From Arcuatula senhousia (taxonomy: Eukaryota > Mollusca > Bivalvia > Mytilida > Mytilidae), in the NCBI GenBank assembly GCA_963971305.1, contig CAXARO010001744.1, positions 62,001 through 126,000 on the forward strand: a stretch of DNA of 64,000 nucleotides, in the 5' to 3' direction. Below, one piece after another: positions 11,600 to 23,396 of this stretch. Both the position numbers and the translations under genes were made by a program. Under the pieces are notes generated by a model. That model was not told where the DNA came from. It made no database searches and was given only the letters and a program-made list of their open reading frames with translations. How positions within the stretch are numbered: position 1 is the stretch's first letter; every line of letters begins with the position of its first letter.

Positions 11600-12782
11600 A
11601 ATACAAATGACAACGAAGTTCCAGACAATAAATTTTGCTACGCCTGACGCGCGTTTTGTCTATTCAAGACTCATCAGAGGCGCTCTACCAAAAATATTGA
11701 AAATGCCAAACACTGTATGAATATGAAGAGCATAGAAAAGCATAACCAAAAATACCAAACTTGGGAACCAAATTATTACTAAGATATTCAACCTATGTCT
11801 GGGGTAGGAAGAACCTAAGGGTTCAGAAAATTTTGAAATTTAGACGGATAATTTAGAGCTTTGATGTATTCTCCAACTCAAAAGTGTTGGTGCCGGAGCG
11901 GGCTAACCTCGGGGAATTTAAAATCCACCAGCAGTGCTAACCTTCACGTGTGTTCGAAATACAAATGACAACAAAGTTCCAGACAATAAATTTTGCTACG
12001 CCTGACGCGCGTTTCGTCTATTCAATACTCATCACAGGCGCTCTACCAAAAATATTGAAAATGCCAAACACTGTATGAATATGAACAGCATAGAACAGTA
12101 TAACCAAAAATACCAAACTTGGGACCCAAATTATTACTAAGATATTCAAACTATGTCTGGGGTATGAAGAACCTTAGGGTTCAGACAATTTTGAAATTTA
12201 GACGGATAATTTAAAGCAAATTGTTAACACAGGGGTACGTTGCTCCCAGGTTGTTGTCATCACTCAAGAAATTTTACGGACGACATCATGTGCTTGTATG
12301 CAAATACGGGATTTCTATCTCTCAGATGAGCACAGATGTTGGTTTGACATAGAGTTTTGTAATGTCATCCTTTCCGGATTTGACCAACACTTAATCGATC
12401 TTTGGCAACGTGACGGGTGTGCTATAGCAAGCAAGAACTGCTTACTCTTCCGGAGCACCTGAGTTCACTCTCGTTTCGACTTGAGTTCGCGTTGCTGAAT
12501 GCGGTTTTGTTGTTATGTGTGTGTGTTTTATGTTGTTATGTGGTTTGTTTTGTTGTGATGATTTTTTTGTCTGCCGGTTTTGTCTTTTGTCTTCACGGTT
12601 TCATGATACTGATTACCCCTTTGGTACACCTTTGCTTCTTAAAGCTTTGATGTATTCTCCAACTCAAAAGGTTGGTGCCGGAGCGGGCTAACCTCGGGGA
12701 ATTTAAACTCCACCAGCAGTGCTAACCTTCACGTGTGTTCGAAATACAAATGACAACAAAGTTCCAGACAATAAATTTTGCA
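11600..12782 (-). repeat. Tandem 358-bp repeat A array (2+ units) with nested PLE
   Basis: The anchor 'aatacaaatgacaac' occurs at 11600, 11958 and 12743. Once the 428-base insertion in unit 2 is subtracted, the spacing is 358 then 357. Each unit includes 'cgcctgacgcgcgttt' and 'actcatcaaggcgctc'-like sequence. A single opposite-strand copy is at 24785-24990; weak relics are at 31.22-31.33 and 56.13-56.18 kb. Confidence 0.8.
12218..12638 (+). mobile_element. PLE 3' fragment inserted in repeat A
   Basis: Nearly identical to 23529-23948: RT C-terminus from about the QGYVAPRLL region (here with changes), then the 3' UTR with 'tgtgtgtgttttatg' and the end 'cctttgcttctt'. It is flanked by TTAAAGC at 12211-12217 and 12639-12645; the empty site is visible in unit 1 of the host repeat. 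Confidence 0.85.
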
Positions 12783-13795
12783 ATGCGTTTCTACGGACGC
12801 AATGGACAAAATAAACGCAGTAACAACATAAGTGTGGCAAGCACAAAAATAGGAAAATAAAGCGAAATGATCTAAATAAGCGTAGACAAGACATTAATAA
12901 GCTTGTGCAAAATAATTAAAAATATACAATCACAATAAGCAAAATAACACTTAAACCATACCTCACATGTAGGTGCGAAGGCAACAATTAATCTGCCTCA
13001 CAGCTAAACTACATCATAGCATGTACTTTAAAAATAACCTGAAGTAAAACATTTACTATAATTAATCTTATAAAATAATGCTGCTAAGCATGGAAAAGTA
13101 AAACAAAGCTATCTCTCTTATAAATGATCAATTTAGCTGTTTAATGATTTAAATGAGCTTATAACTTATTTTAGCACTTTCATGCCATTTGGTAAAATAA
13201 GTTTCATCTGTTCAGAATATGAAAAACTGGTAGAATTAAGTTTTAAATTATATTTTGCTAGTTTTATAAATCTTATAGACTTTAACATTTACTTTTATCA
13301 TGTTAGAAATCTATACTTTTATTTAACCATAATTTTTCTCTTGCAAACTGCACGTTCATACTCCAAGCAATCAATCAATCAATTAAATGAAATCACACAG
13401 GCATGCAAATCTTATATTCTGGGATTTAGTGAAATTAATAAGGTTTATACTATTAATGATACTATAACAAACCATATCAAGAATAAATAAGATCCAAAAA
13501 ATATCACAGATTCCAACTCTATTAGAAATTCAGAAATTCAACTACTCTATCCAAAATACCAAGACAAGAATGAAATTTCCCTCCAAAATTAAAGCATGAG
13601 AAACTAATCAGAGCTACCTGAATAGTCACACCTGGATAAACACATGCATAGTATAGTACATGGCAAATCCTAAAATAAGGTATGCAATGGCAAATACTAA
13701 TATAATGAAAATGACAAATGGTAACATATGGTCTGGTCTACTAAAATGGTAAAAATAACGATAACTGAAATATATACAAATCCAACCCTACCACA
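12783..13795 (-). other. Region that should hold the 3' LTR (not delimited)
   Basis: If the LTR starts TGTGG at 13795, it runs leftward here. No matching copy upstream of gag was found, so the end could not be set. The stretch is AT-rich with no gene. Confidence 0.35.
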
Positions 13796-13832
13796 TACTC
13801 CCCCCAACAGTGAAATGACGCCTCCGTCATTT
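13796..13832 (-). promoter_or_regulatory. Polypurine tract and adjacent hairpin
   Basis: On the minus strand the element ends with AAATGACG ... CGTCATTT (stem 13813-13830), then a G-rich polypurine tract (13796-13806). The next bases are TGTGGTAGGG, a plausible LTR start (TG) at 13795. The tract is the usual primer for plus-strand synthesis. Confidence 0.6.
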
Positions 13833-13840
13833 CCATGGGA

Positions 13841-14756
13841 TCACAGATGATGGTAGGTATGAACTACATCTAAAATCCTCATAGCTATATCTCTCTCTAA
13901 ACCTGTAAATAAAGATGTCTGTGCTAACGAAGACATAAACTCTCCCTTCTGTCTCCACCCAGGTATACCATCTGGTGGTGGAACAACAGACATACATGTG
14001 CCATACTGCCCAGAAGTCATCCATGTAGGTGGTCTCCTATCTCTGACTGATCTCCTAACTGCAGGTACAGGTGGTACAGGTGAAATGGCTTCCGGTTCAG
14101 TCTCATCTTGGACAGGGTCGTCCTCCAACAAAACGTCACCGTGCTCAACATCGGAAGCGCTTCCTGGCTCTATATCCCCTTCTCCAGTATCAACAGCATC
14201 TTGAAAACTCTGGGCGTCCCCAGTAGATATAGAAACCACTTCCACATCGTCTTGTACGGCACTGGAAACCTGCTCCTCAGTGAATGCTGGTTCGCTGACA
14301 AACTCCAGGTCATACCCAATATCTGACTCACCTGATGACTCTATAGAACCCTCCAAATGGTTGTCTGTTCATTCTTCATCCTCCTGCTTCCTGCTTCTGG
14401 TCCTCGGTCTGGGCTGTGGAGCTGGTGAAACTGCTCCTGTGTCTGACTCTAATATACCCAACTGTAAGTAACAAATTCCTGTGAAGCTTCCGCACTCTGC
14501 CATCTCCATTTTCTCGTACAACCGAATAAACTGGCACATCCGGATTCGGCTGCTCGGCAACGATGTACGGTGTATGCTCCCAAGTGTCGGACAGCTTGTG
14601 CTTTCCATCAAAAGCAACAATCTTGACGAGAACTCTATCTCCCTTCTCAATGATAGCTCCTCTAGCTATAGTATCGTACACAGCTTTCTGGCTCGTCTGC
14701 GAGTTCTTTGATGCTTCTGCCGCCAGTCCATATGCCTCAGATAATCTGTTCCTCAA
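13841..14756 (-). pseudogene. gypsy integrase C-terminal domain and acidic tail
   Basis: Frame 14756-14376 has KGDRVLVKIVAFDGKHKL, SDTWEHTPYIV and VRKLHRNLLL, the usual GPY/F-like C-terminal module. Frame 14356-13841 is acidic and ends in RRSVRDRRPPTW, a basic motif frequent at the end of gypsy Pol. The two frames overlap only by a frameshift. Confidence 0.7.
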
Positions 14757-14809
14757 GTCCTTAACATACTTTGCTGTTGTAGCATTTTCCTCCTTTCTAA
14801 GTCCAAATA

Positions 14810-15483
14810 CTAAATCAATCGGAAGGCGAGGATTTCGTCACCGAACATGACAAAGTATGGCGCTACTCCTGTTGACTCGTGGCGTGTGCAGTTGTACGCA
14901 TGGACCATGGGTGCGACATTAGATTTCCAGTTAGACTTCTGCTGTGGTGTCAAAGTTCCAAGCATTCCAAGCAATGTTCTGTTGAATCTCTCAACCATTA
15001 CGTTTCCCATCGGGTGATAAGGAGTTGTTCTGGACTGCTTTACTCCCATCAAGGTGCAGAGCTCTTTATGTAGTTTGGACATGAAGTTGGCTCCTTGATC
15101 TGAGTGAATCTTCTGTGGAATCTCATAATGAACAATAAAGTGCTCGAAGATGGCTTGAGCTGTAGTCCTAGCAGTTTGGTTCTTAGTTGGTATAGCCTGG
15201 GCGTACCTGGTGACGTGGTCTGTGATTACCAAGATGTTCTGGTATCCGCCTTTGGACGTCTCCAGGGAAAGAAAATCCAGACATACTAGTTCCAGCGGAA
15301 AACTAGTATGAATACTTACCATGGACGCTCGCTTGGTGGTCTCGGGCGTCTTCCTTCGTAAGCATCTGCCACACTGGGAAATCCACTTCTCAACTGATCT
15401 GTCCATCCCGGGCCAATAAAAACGGTCTCGCAGCAGCGAAAGGGTTCTCTCCTTCTCAGGGTGTCCAAAAGCATCGTGAAGGT
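14810..15483 (-). pseudogene. pol: gypsy integrase (HHCC and DDE core)
   Basis: The zinc-binding part shows HDAFGH and CGRC. The core has CLDFLSLE (first Asp), KIHSDQGANF (second Asp) and NVMVERFNRTLL (Glu), with TTPYHPMGN between, so the DDE triad is intact. The frame is open upstream of its first ATG at 15406; a frameshift separates it from the upstream linker. Confidence 0.85.
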
Positions 15484-15655
15484 GACCTCTCTGTATAATA
15501 CTCCATCTGTCATGGTAAGGTGATGAAACTGTCGAAGAAGCGGCGTAGATCCAACTTCCGCAGCTGATGGTTTCTTCCCCTCACTGACATATCGCATGAA
15601 AGGTGCTATGACTAGATCCTGTGACTGTGCATTTGACCACTCTATCATATCTTCC

Positions 15656-16279
15656 TCAATATCCTCCTCCTCGTCGTCGGTGTGTATGGTATCTGGGTCG
15701 ACAGATAAGTTCTGGACATAAGGATCTGGAGATGGCTTGGATGAATTCTGCAGTGATGGTCTGCTCTGGCAATCGGCTGAGTCCGTCTGCATCGGCTTTC
15801 TTATTCCCAGGTCTGTAGACTATGTCAAAGTTGAATGCTGCAAGTGCCGCTAGCCATATGTGCCCAGTTGCGTCGGGTTTGGCTGTGGTCAAGACATACG
15901 TCATGGGATTGTTGTCTGTCAGGACGGTAAAGATGCTGCCGTAGAGGTAATCCCTGAATTTATCGGTGACTGTCCACTTGAGTGCGAGAAACTCGAGCTT
16001 GTGTGATGGGTACCTTCTCTCTGCCTTGGATAAACATCGACTTGCATAACTGATGACTCGGTTCACGCCTTGGTTCTTCTAGTAAAGTACAGCTCCAAGT
16101 GCTGTTCCAAAGGCGTCAGTATGAAGTTCATATGGTAAGTTGCTGTTGGCATAGGCAAGGATCGGTGCTGAAATCAGGTGGTTCTTCAGCATCTGGAATG
16201 CATTGTCTTCTTGTTCTCCCCATTGCCATTGTTTCTGTTGGTGTTGTTTCGTCGTCTTAGCCGATGGATTGGGCATCAA
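15656..16279 (-). pseudogene. pol: gypsy RNase H
   Basis: Two adjacent open stretches show LHTDAFGTALGAVLY then a stop, followed by YASRCLSKAERRYPSHKLE, VLTDNNPMTYVL and YRPGNKKADADGLSRLP. These are the standard RNase H landmarks of Ty3/gypsy Pol, with catalytic Asp/Glu positions recognisable. A stop at about 16081 separates the first strand from the rest. Confidence 0.85.
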
Positions 16280-16405
16280 GTCGTTAAATGGTCTGCTGAT
16301 CTTACTAAAGTCCTTGATAAACCTCCGGTAATAACCGACGAATACAAGAAAACGTCGAACGTCTTCAGGACTGGCAGGCCTCGGCCAGTTGATGACTTTC
16401 TCGGT

Positions 16406-16990
16406 CTAATCAGAGTCTATCTCCACTCCTGCTTCAGAAACCACATGTCCAACATACTTGACCTTTCTTTTGAAGAAACTGCATTTGTCCGGTGCTAACT
16501 TCATATGATGTTGCCTAATTCTGTCGAAGACTTTCTGTAAATTTTCCAGATGTTCCTCAAAAGTACGTCCAACGATAATAACATCATCAATAAAAATGCA
16601 GCTAATCTTTAGATGTAAATCAGATAAACATTCTTCCATCATGCGTTGGTAGGTTGCGGGTGAGTTGGTTAAACTGAAAGGCATTCTGTTGTACTCATAG
16701 AAACCGAGTGGGCCGGTTGTAAATGCAGTCATCTCTATATGTTCTTCCGAAATATCAACTTGGTAATATCCGCTTTTCATATCGATGGTGCTGAAAAATG
16801 TACTGCCTGATAATACATCAAGAAGATCTTCTATTCCCTGTAATGCGTAGCTGTCTTTCTTGGTGATGTTGTTGAGCTGTCTGTAGTCTACACAGAGGCG
16901 AAGTTTTTAGGATTTCTTGCCGACAAGGACGACGTTTGAGGCATATGGACTGTGCGATGGTCGTATAGTTCCATTGGCCAATAGTTTCAA
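16406..16990 (-). pseudogene. pol: gypsy reverse transcriptase
   Basis: Motifs in order on the minus strand are LRLCVDYRQLN, a TIDMKSGYYQVDI block (motif A), RMPFSLTNSPATYQRMM (motif B) and ISCIFIDDVIIVG (catalytic FIDD, motif C), then KCSFFKRKVKYVGHVVS. A TAA interrupts the part before VDYRQLN. The catalytic aspartates remain but the frame is not continuous with its neighbours. Confidence 0.85.
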
Positions 16991-17266
16991 GTGGTTCTTC
17001 ACTTCTTCGTACATGGCGGGTGGGATGCGCCGATAACGCTGCTTAATTGGTCTGTCGTCAATCAAATCTATCCTGTGTTTCACTGCAGTATTGCAAATAT
17101 CCTGGTTAACTTTGGCAAATATACCCGCATACGACTCGATGATTCTGCGTCCTTCAATAAGGTGATCATTGGTGAGATCACTTTCTGTTATCTTAACTTG
17201 GTCTAGTACGGATGTCTCTGGTACTAAAGTGTCAGGCTCATCGGGCGGATCCTCTATGGTGACGGG

Positions 17267-17482
17267 TTAAATCTCGCAAATCACTGACTTAGGACGGATG
17301 GCAATGGTCCTGTTGGTTATGTTGGAGACTTGGATGTTAAGTGGCCCATTCTGCTTGTATCTGTATTCTATGAGTGATGGCTCAATATCTAAGTCGTTGT
17401 TTGTCTGATGTCTGGGTGGCAAAATCATAGCTGGGCAGGTACTATACTGAAGTTCTTTGTCGAAGATTCCTTGTATCTGCAT
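17267..17482 (-). pseudogene. gypsy protease-RT linker segment
   Basis: A 71-codon open stretch contains MILPPRHQTN and NITNRTIAIRPKSVICEI. Its place between protease and RT, and its beta-rich character, fit the spacer of gypsy Pol proteins. It is interrupted on both sides by stops. Confidence 0.55.
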
Positions 17483-17629
17483 AGTGGTATTCGGCTTCAG
17501 GTCACTGGTTTATTCACGCTTCTTATCACTTCTAAGGTGTTGCTGTTACGTGCCAACTCCTTCTCCCGGAGAGATTTACTTCTGAAGGAAAAGTACCAAG
17601 GTGTTGTCGGGTTTGCTGTTTGAAGATAT

Positions 17630-19829
17630 CTATCTCCATGTTGTTCCTTGAATGACTCCATAAGTAGCTGTAAAACGTTGGTTCCAATTAAAGCTGGTAC
17701 AAAACTGTTGTATCTGCTGCTAGAGATTTCTCAACTTCATATGGTTGCTACTGTTCAACGAAAGGGGAGCGGTTATTGGTCATGTAGTTAATTTAAGACG
17801 AAAACAAGCTTATTTTACACGAGTTTCAAGTTGAAAAGTTAAAATTAAATATGTATTTTAGTTTTTTAATGGAGTTCTCTTTTAATCGTTGCCAAAAATG
17901 TGTATTTTAATAGAAAATGATCTCAAATGCATGTTCGGTCTTTAGTTAAATCAACGAATAGTTCTTTGGAAGTAACCGTTGAGTAACGGTTGTATTACGT
18001 ACCACAGTAGCAAGTGAAATCTCCTCAGGGATTATATTTGCTTAAAAATTATAATACCCCTAGCGGCCAGGTAAAATACCACACAGGAAAAAATAAAATC
18101 ATTAAATAAGATGTAATTTTGAGGGGGAAAGGGCATCGTTTTATTTTGGTTCGAATTATCTTTGCGCAGCTCGCCAAAAAATATTGATAATACTATAAAT
18201 GTGTCACGTCCGTCCGTATGTGCGTTCTGTCATACTATTATTTTGTAACAGATTTCTCGGCTACTATTATTTGTAGGCTTTCAATATTTGTTAAGAAGCT
18301 TCAGATAAGGGTTCTTATGGTGGGATGCATTTTTAGGTTTGTTGGTTATGGGCTTCCTGTTTTATGAGCCGACTTTGATCTGTTTGTGCTCGGCGGAGGA
18401 CGCCAGGAATTCTGTTCTTGGTCAGTGAGCAGAAATTCTTCAGAATGTGTTTTCTCTCTAACCGCTAAGATCTTTTTATCTTTCCCTCTGGTTTTCAATA
18501 TTTTTCGTCAACTCTGTAAACCAAATTTTAAATAAGTCATACAGTGGAAGCCCAGGAAATGAGTTACAAAAATTGTGAACAAACAGATAGAGAGACAGAC
18601 GAACGAACGCACATGTTATAAGAAACATTTCCCCTTATTTTAGAAGTGGATGTGGATTTGAGAGTTATTTGTTATTATAATAAATTTCTTAGAAGAGTAG
18701 CTAAAGAAGAAAGATAATCTACAAAAAAAGGTCAACTTTTAAGATGTCTGAAAAAAAACCTTACAAAACAGATATTTACTAAGTCAAAAATTAAATGGTA
18801 AATCAATTAACCCCAAAAGCCATATTATCATATAGCCCCGATTGAAAATCAGGGGATATTTTGAGGAAATGGTGTTTGTCAGTCTATCCATTACATGTTC
18901 CTCAGGGTACTATTTTAACAGATTTTCACACTATTAAACAATCTTTTTGACATACTGTATATATGCACCTGTCTATTTTATCTGAACACTTTATAGTTTG
19001 AATTTTTATTTCCTAATATTTTTTATAAATTAAAAACTAAACTGCATGTACAATATTACATTCATATATATTTGACTTAAATTGATAAAAGGGTCAATTA
19101 TATTTATACCACGGAGTTATTTTATAAGATGTAGCATATAAGTCAATGCTTATACCCTTGACTTAATCGTCACGAGTCTATTTCTTCGACTTTAAACAAT
19201 TTTTAGTTTCAAATTTTTACTGTCTTGGACAATTTGATGATTATTAACTGTTATAAAGTCTATTTAGCATCAATATATAGTTAAATGGAAGCATAAAACG
19301 AGTTATCGACAGAATTGAATATTAGTTCATCAATAATTTCGCCCGAAAACGTGTTACGGTTACAATACGTAGCAACCGTGCTTGATACGTAGCAAGTCAA
19401 TAAATCTCTATTGGGAACTACTAAAACCAGGCATGGGTATCTAACGTCTTGATTTGGTATGGCTAAGTCTGTGTCTATGTATCCATGGTAAGGTAACTGC
19501 TGACCTCCTGCGCACTCAATGTCCAAAATGGTACGGATGGGTTGCAGTGGTAGCTGACTCAAGTTCTTTGTATAAAAATCATAGCTGATCGTCGAATCGG
19601 TGGACGCCGTATCTAATAAACATCTTACTGTAACTCCTTCTATAAAAACGTATGTCTCGGTAGGTGTTCCAATCAATCCAGGTGGTAAATCTGTTGTTGC
19701 TTTGTGATTAGGACCTTGTGCTGCACATAAGCCCATTGATGGTCCTTTTCCATAGGCTTCTTCTGGTTTAAAGGAAGATATGCTGTGCATCCTTTCCTCA
19801 TGTGGCCTGTTAATCCACATCTGTAACAT
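17630..19829 (-). pseudogene. gypsy aspartic protease, split by an insertion
   Basis: The frame 19829-19281 contains LLDTASTDSTIS, matching the retropepsin active site LDTGA/S with the glycine replaced by alanine. The protein homology then stops. A protease-end segment resembling VPALIGTNVLQLL resumes on the minus strand at about 17715-17640. The gap corresponds to a ~1.6-kb insertion. Loss of the active-site glycine adds to the evidence for decay. Confidence 0.7.
17743..19377. mobile_element. Insertion of unknown type inside the gypsy protease
   Basis: Sequence between the protease halves has no gypsy homology. Near its edges lie inverted 9-mers, GGTTGCTAC at 17743 and GTAGCAACC at 19369. 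No transposase-like frame is present. Inside are 'cgtccgtccgtatgtgcg' near 18210 and 'gacagacgaacgaacgc' near 18595, roughly complementary. Exact borders are uncertain by tens of bases. Confidence 0.5.
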
Positions 19830-20811
19830 TTCTTCTGTGATCTTTCCTTGTCGTTGGAAGGTTGGTTGTTGGTGCTGTTCTGATTCTGATATCTTTGCTG
19901 TTGGTTTCGGAAATTTCCTCTATAGTATCCTCTGCCTCGTCCTCTATTTCCTCTATAGTTGCTTTCCCATCTGTCTACTCGGGCTGTTAGTTGTTGCACC
20001 AGTCCCTTCACTTCTTCAATCTGACTGTTCGGTATTGGTGTCTCACTAGTAGCTGATGCAGTGGCAGCCTTAGCTGGTTTAGGCTTGGTTGATGACTTGC
20101 GTTCCTCATGGTCTAACTCGATCTGGCGTAGAGCAACTCTTAACTTATCAAACTCCTTGATGGTATCAAACTTGTATCCTGAGATGTCTTTCAACTCGGT
20201 CTTCAAACCAGTCCAGAGCATGGAATGTAACATGGAGTCCCTATCCCTAGTGCTGACAACTCCCTTTTCAATGGCTCGGCCCATGATGTCCTCCAGGCGG
20301 CAACTCTACTTGATAACGCTTTTGTCGTCTTCTTGTCGAGCTCTATAAAACTGTGCTAAAAGATCTTCCTTCTTCTTGACACTGCCAAAATACTATCCAG
20401 CTTATCTAAAATCTCCACTACTGATGCATGAGGTACAAGGTGCATGGCAATAGTCCCTGCATCTCCTCTTAGTGATTTCCTGACAGCATAACTGATGTGT
20501 TCTTGGTCGTAAAGCTTATCTGCCATCAGCCCAGTCACTTCATATCTCCAAAGTTCATACGATGACTCTCCTTTGGCATTGGTTCCAGAAAAGTTCGAAA
20601 TTCTTGGTGGCTCTCGATATCTTGGTGTTGTATGCCTAGGCGGTGCAACTAATTGTGGTTCGTCTTTTGTTGGTAGTTTCCCAGACTTAGCAAGGTATCC
20701 TAACATCCACTCTGATAAATCGTTGGCTTCCTCTTCTTTTGGACCGTCCTTTACTTCCTCTTTTAGCAACTTCAACAAGGCGAGGTCCTCAGGTGAAACA
20801 GAATCCTCCAT
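19673..20811 (-). pseudogene. gag: gypsy gag with CCHC zinc knuckle
   Basis: The first frame (20811-20356) starts MEDSVSPEDL and has a capsid-like region with SYELWRYEVTGLM. A frameshift near 20380 and a TAG near 20310 interrupt it, and the second frame (20284-19673) continues. That frame carries an RG/RY-rich basic stretch and the knuckle CYRCGLTGHMRKGC, matching CX2CX4HX4C for RNA binding. The breaks mean no intact Gag can be made. Confidence 0.8.
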
Positions 20812-21302
20812 AATGGTAGGTAAATACTATAGCAAATAAACTAAGTGTAGCTAATATGGTAAATCAAAGTAGGAAGTCTGCACACTATAAGTAAGAACTA
20901 AAGTGCTACAACAAATGTAAATCTTAAATGAAATGTATAAATAAAGACTACAAAAATAATAATAAATAAATAAATAAAGTGTCTACAAAAGAAATAAAGT
21001 GCCTACAATAGAAACAAACAGCCTACAAAAGAAAGAAATAACCTACGAAAGAAATAAATAACCTAAAAAAGAAATAAATGCCTGAAAGGAAATAAAATAT
21101 CCTACAATAGATACAAAGTGCTACAAAAGAAACAAAATATCTAAAATAGAAAAGTTCTGAAAGAAAAGTAAATGCCTACAAGAAATAATCTGAAAAGGAA
21201 TAATCACCTACAGTAGAAGTAAACCCCTGTAATGAAAATAGCATAATCTACAAGAGAAAAAAAACATAAACTGAAATAAATATAAAATAAATATATCATG
21301 AA

Positions 21303-23020
21303 AGCTGTGAGGTTATTGGTTTTGAAAAGAATCAATTCTTATAAAGGCTCAATGAGCACTAAGGCAACATCCATTTTCAGCAACGCAGATGTTGCCAAAA
21401 CATTGTCCACCTTACATGACAAATATGTTGTTGTACCTGCAGACAAAGCACCAAATAACATCATTTTTGTGTGCAAGAAACACTATATTGATTGTTTGAG
21501 AGCTGAATTGGGGGTTGGTTGTACCAACAACAGCACCACATACAATGCTACAACACTGTCTAAGGAGGAAATCATTGACAATCACAAATCTGTCATTTCC
21601 TCCTTCGGCCTTTCTGTTGGACGCAGTAATGATGACATTCCATACCTGTAATGGATTCCCAAATTACATAAAAATCCATACAAACAGCGCTTCATTGCAG
21701 GGTCATCCAAATGTACAACTAAACCTCTTTCAGTTTTGTTGACTTCAATACTTACGTCAGTAAAATCCGGCCTCCAGAAATATTACGATTGTTGTTATTC
21801 TCGAAATGGTGTCAATCAAATGTGGATCCTGAAGAATTCGAAAGAACTGATGGAGATTCTTAACTCTAAATCAGATTCATCTTGTAACAGCATCAAAACA
21901 TTCAATTTCTCCACACTTTACACTTCTATTCCACATGAACAACTGAAATCGCGATTGGCACAGCTGATTAAACGCAGCTTTTTTAAAAAAAGAATGGAAA
22001 ACGCAGGTACAAATTTCTTGTAGTCGATTATACCAAGACTTACTTTGTCATCAATGAGTCTAAGAAAAAGAACAAATTTACAGAAGACCAAATAATCGAC
22101 ATGCTCAACTTTCTTATTGACAACATATTTGTTTAGTTTGGTGGACGTGTTTTTCAGCAAACCATAGGGATTCCAATAGGCACTAATTGTGCACCTTTGC
22201 TTGCTGATTTGTTTCTTCATTCATATGAAGCAGACTTCTTGAAATCTCTTCTAGACAATAAAGACCGTAGACTAGCTCTCTCTTTCAACCTCACGTTCCG
22301 TTATATTGATGATGTCCTTTCACTTAACAATTCTCGATTTGGTGACTTTCTCCATCTCATATATCCACAGTAGCTTGAGATAAAGGACACAAAGGATTCT
22401 AGGAAGTCTGCTTCATATTTAGATCTACATCTCGAAATTAACTCTCAAGGAAGACTTTCAACAAGGCTCTATGACAAACGTGATGACTTCAACTTTCCAA
22501 TCGTCAAATTCCCCTTCTTGTGTAGCAACATTCCGTCCGCTCCAGCTTATGGAGTTTACGTATCTCAATTGATTCGTTACTCCAGAGCGTACGGGACATA
22601 CATCGATTTCCTTAGCAGAGCGACACGTCTGACGCAAAAATTGCTCACACAAGGTTATGTTGCTCCTCGGTTGCTGTCTTCACTCAAGAAATTTTACGGA
22701 AGACATCATGCACTTATAGACAAATATGGGATTTCGATTTCTCAGATGAGTGCAGATGTTCGTTTGTCATAGGGTGTTGTTTTGTCTTCCTTTACCGGAT
22801 TTGACACGCTGAATGGACTATTGGCAACGCGACGGGTGTGCTATAGCAAGCAGGAACTGCTTACTCTTCCGGAGCACTCTTGTTTCGACTGGAGGTCGCG
22901 TTGTTGATTGATATTCAGTTGTTTTGTGTTTCCATTGTCTGTTTTTGTCCCGTTCTTGTTGGTGTTTACTGGTTTTGTCTCTGCCCTTTCGGACTTTTGA
23001 CATTCGGATGCCTGCTTCTT
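21303..23020 (+). mobile_element. Penelope-like element copy 1 (broken RT, 3' UTR)
   Basis: RT motifs in order are DKAPNNIIFVCKKHY, WIPKLHKNPYKQRFIAGSS, FNFSTLYTSIPHEQL (motif A), IGIPIGTNCAPLLADLF (motif B) and FRYIDDVLSLN (motif C), then SAPAYGVYVSQLIRYSR and SLKKFYGRHHALIDKYG. TAA at 21649 and shifts near 22010-22130 and 22370 break the frame. No GIY-YIG endonuclease follows; the RT end is followed by a ~250-base tail ending 'gcctgcttctt'. ATGAA flanks both ends (21298-21302, 23021-23025). Confidence 0.85.
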
Positions 23021-23396
23021 ATGAACCTGTGAATAAATACGAATGACTGAAAACTAAAACTACAATAAATTTACTGAAAAAGAAAAGGAAAAGAATCTGA
23101 AAATGTACAAATACTATGTAATAATATAAACTAGAAACAATAGTATCAGCTCAAAGTATATCTGAAAAACAACTATCAAGCTGAAAAAAAAGTGATAAGT
23201 GTCAAACAGCTGAAAACCAAAAAGCTGAAAATCAATCTATGTATACAGCACTGAAAAAAAAATAATAAAAGTACAAAGCTACAAAAAAGTAAAAAGTCAA
23301 ATACCAAATATAAACATGCACACAATGACTTACCTACATGCAGGATACAAAACCTAAACTTGGATATAGGTTGTAAAGCTTATACGTTTACAAACC

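Larger units (their letters stand above)
13796..20811 (-). mobile_element. Degenerate Ty3/gypsy LTR retrotransposon
   Basis: Minus-strand order is gag, CCHC knuckle, aspartic protease, RT, RNase H, integrase and a C-terminal tail. RT-RNaseH-integrase order marks it as Ty3/gypsy. The frame is broken by at least a frameshift and a stop in gag, a stop before the RT core, a stop in RNase H, a frameshift before the integrase and a ~1.6-kb insertion. A polypurine tract ends the internal region. LTR ends could not be paired: no second copy of the sequence after the tract was found upstream of gag. The element looks inactive and old. Confidence 0.85.

Noticed and set aside
13998..15818. Several plus-strand frames of 60-95 codons
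   Set aside because: Antisense shadows of the gypsy integrase and tail, which have clear motifs on the minus strand.
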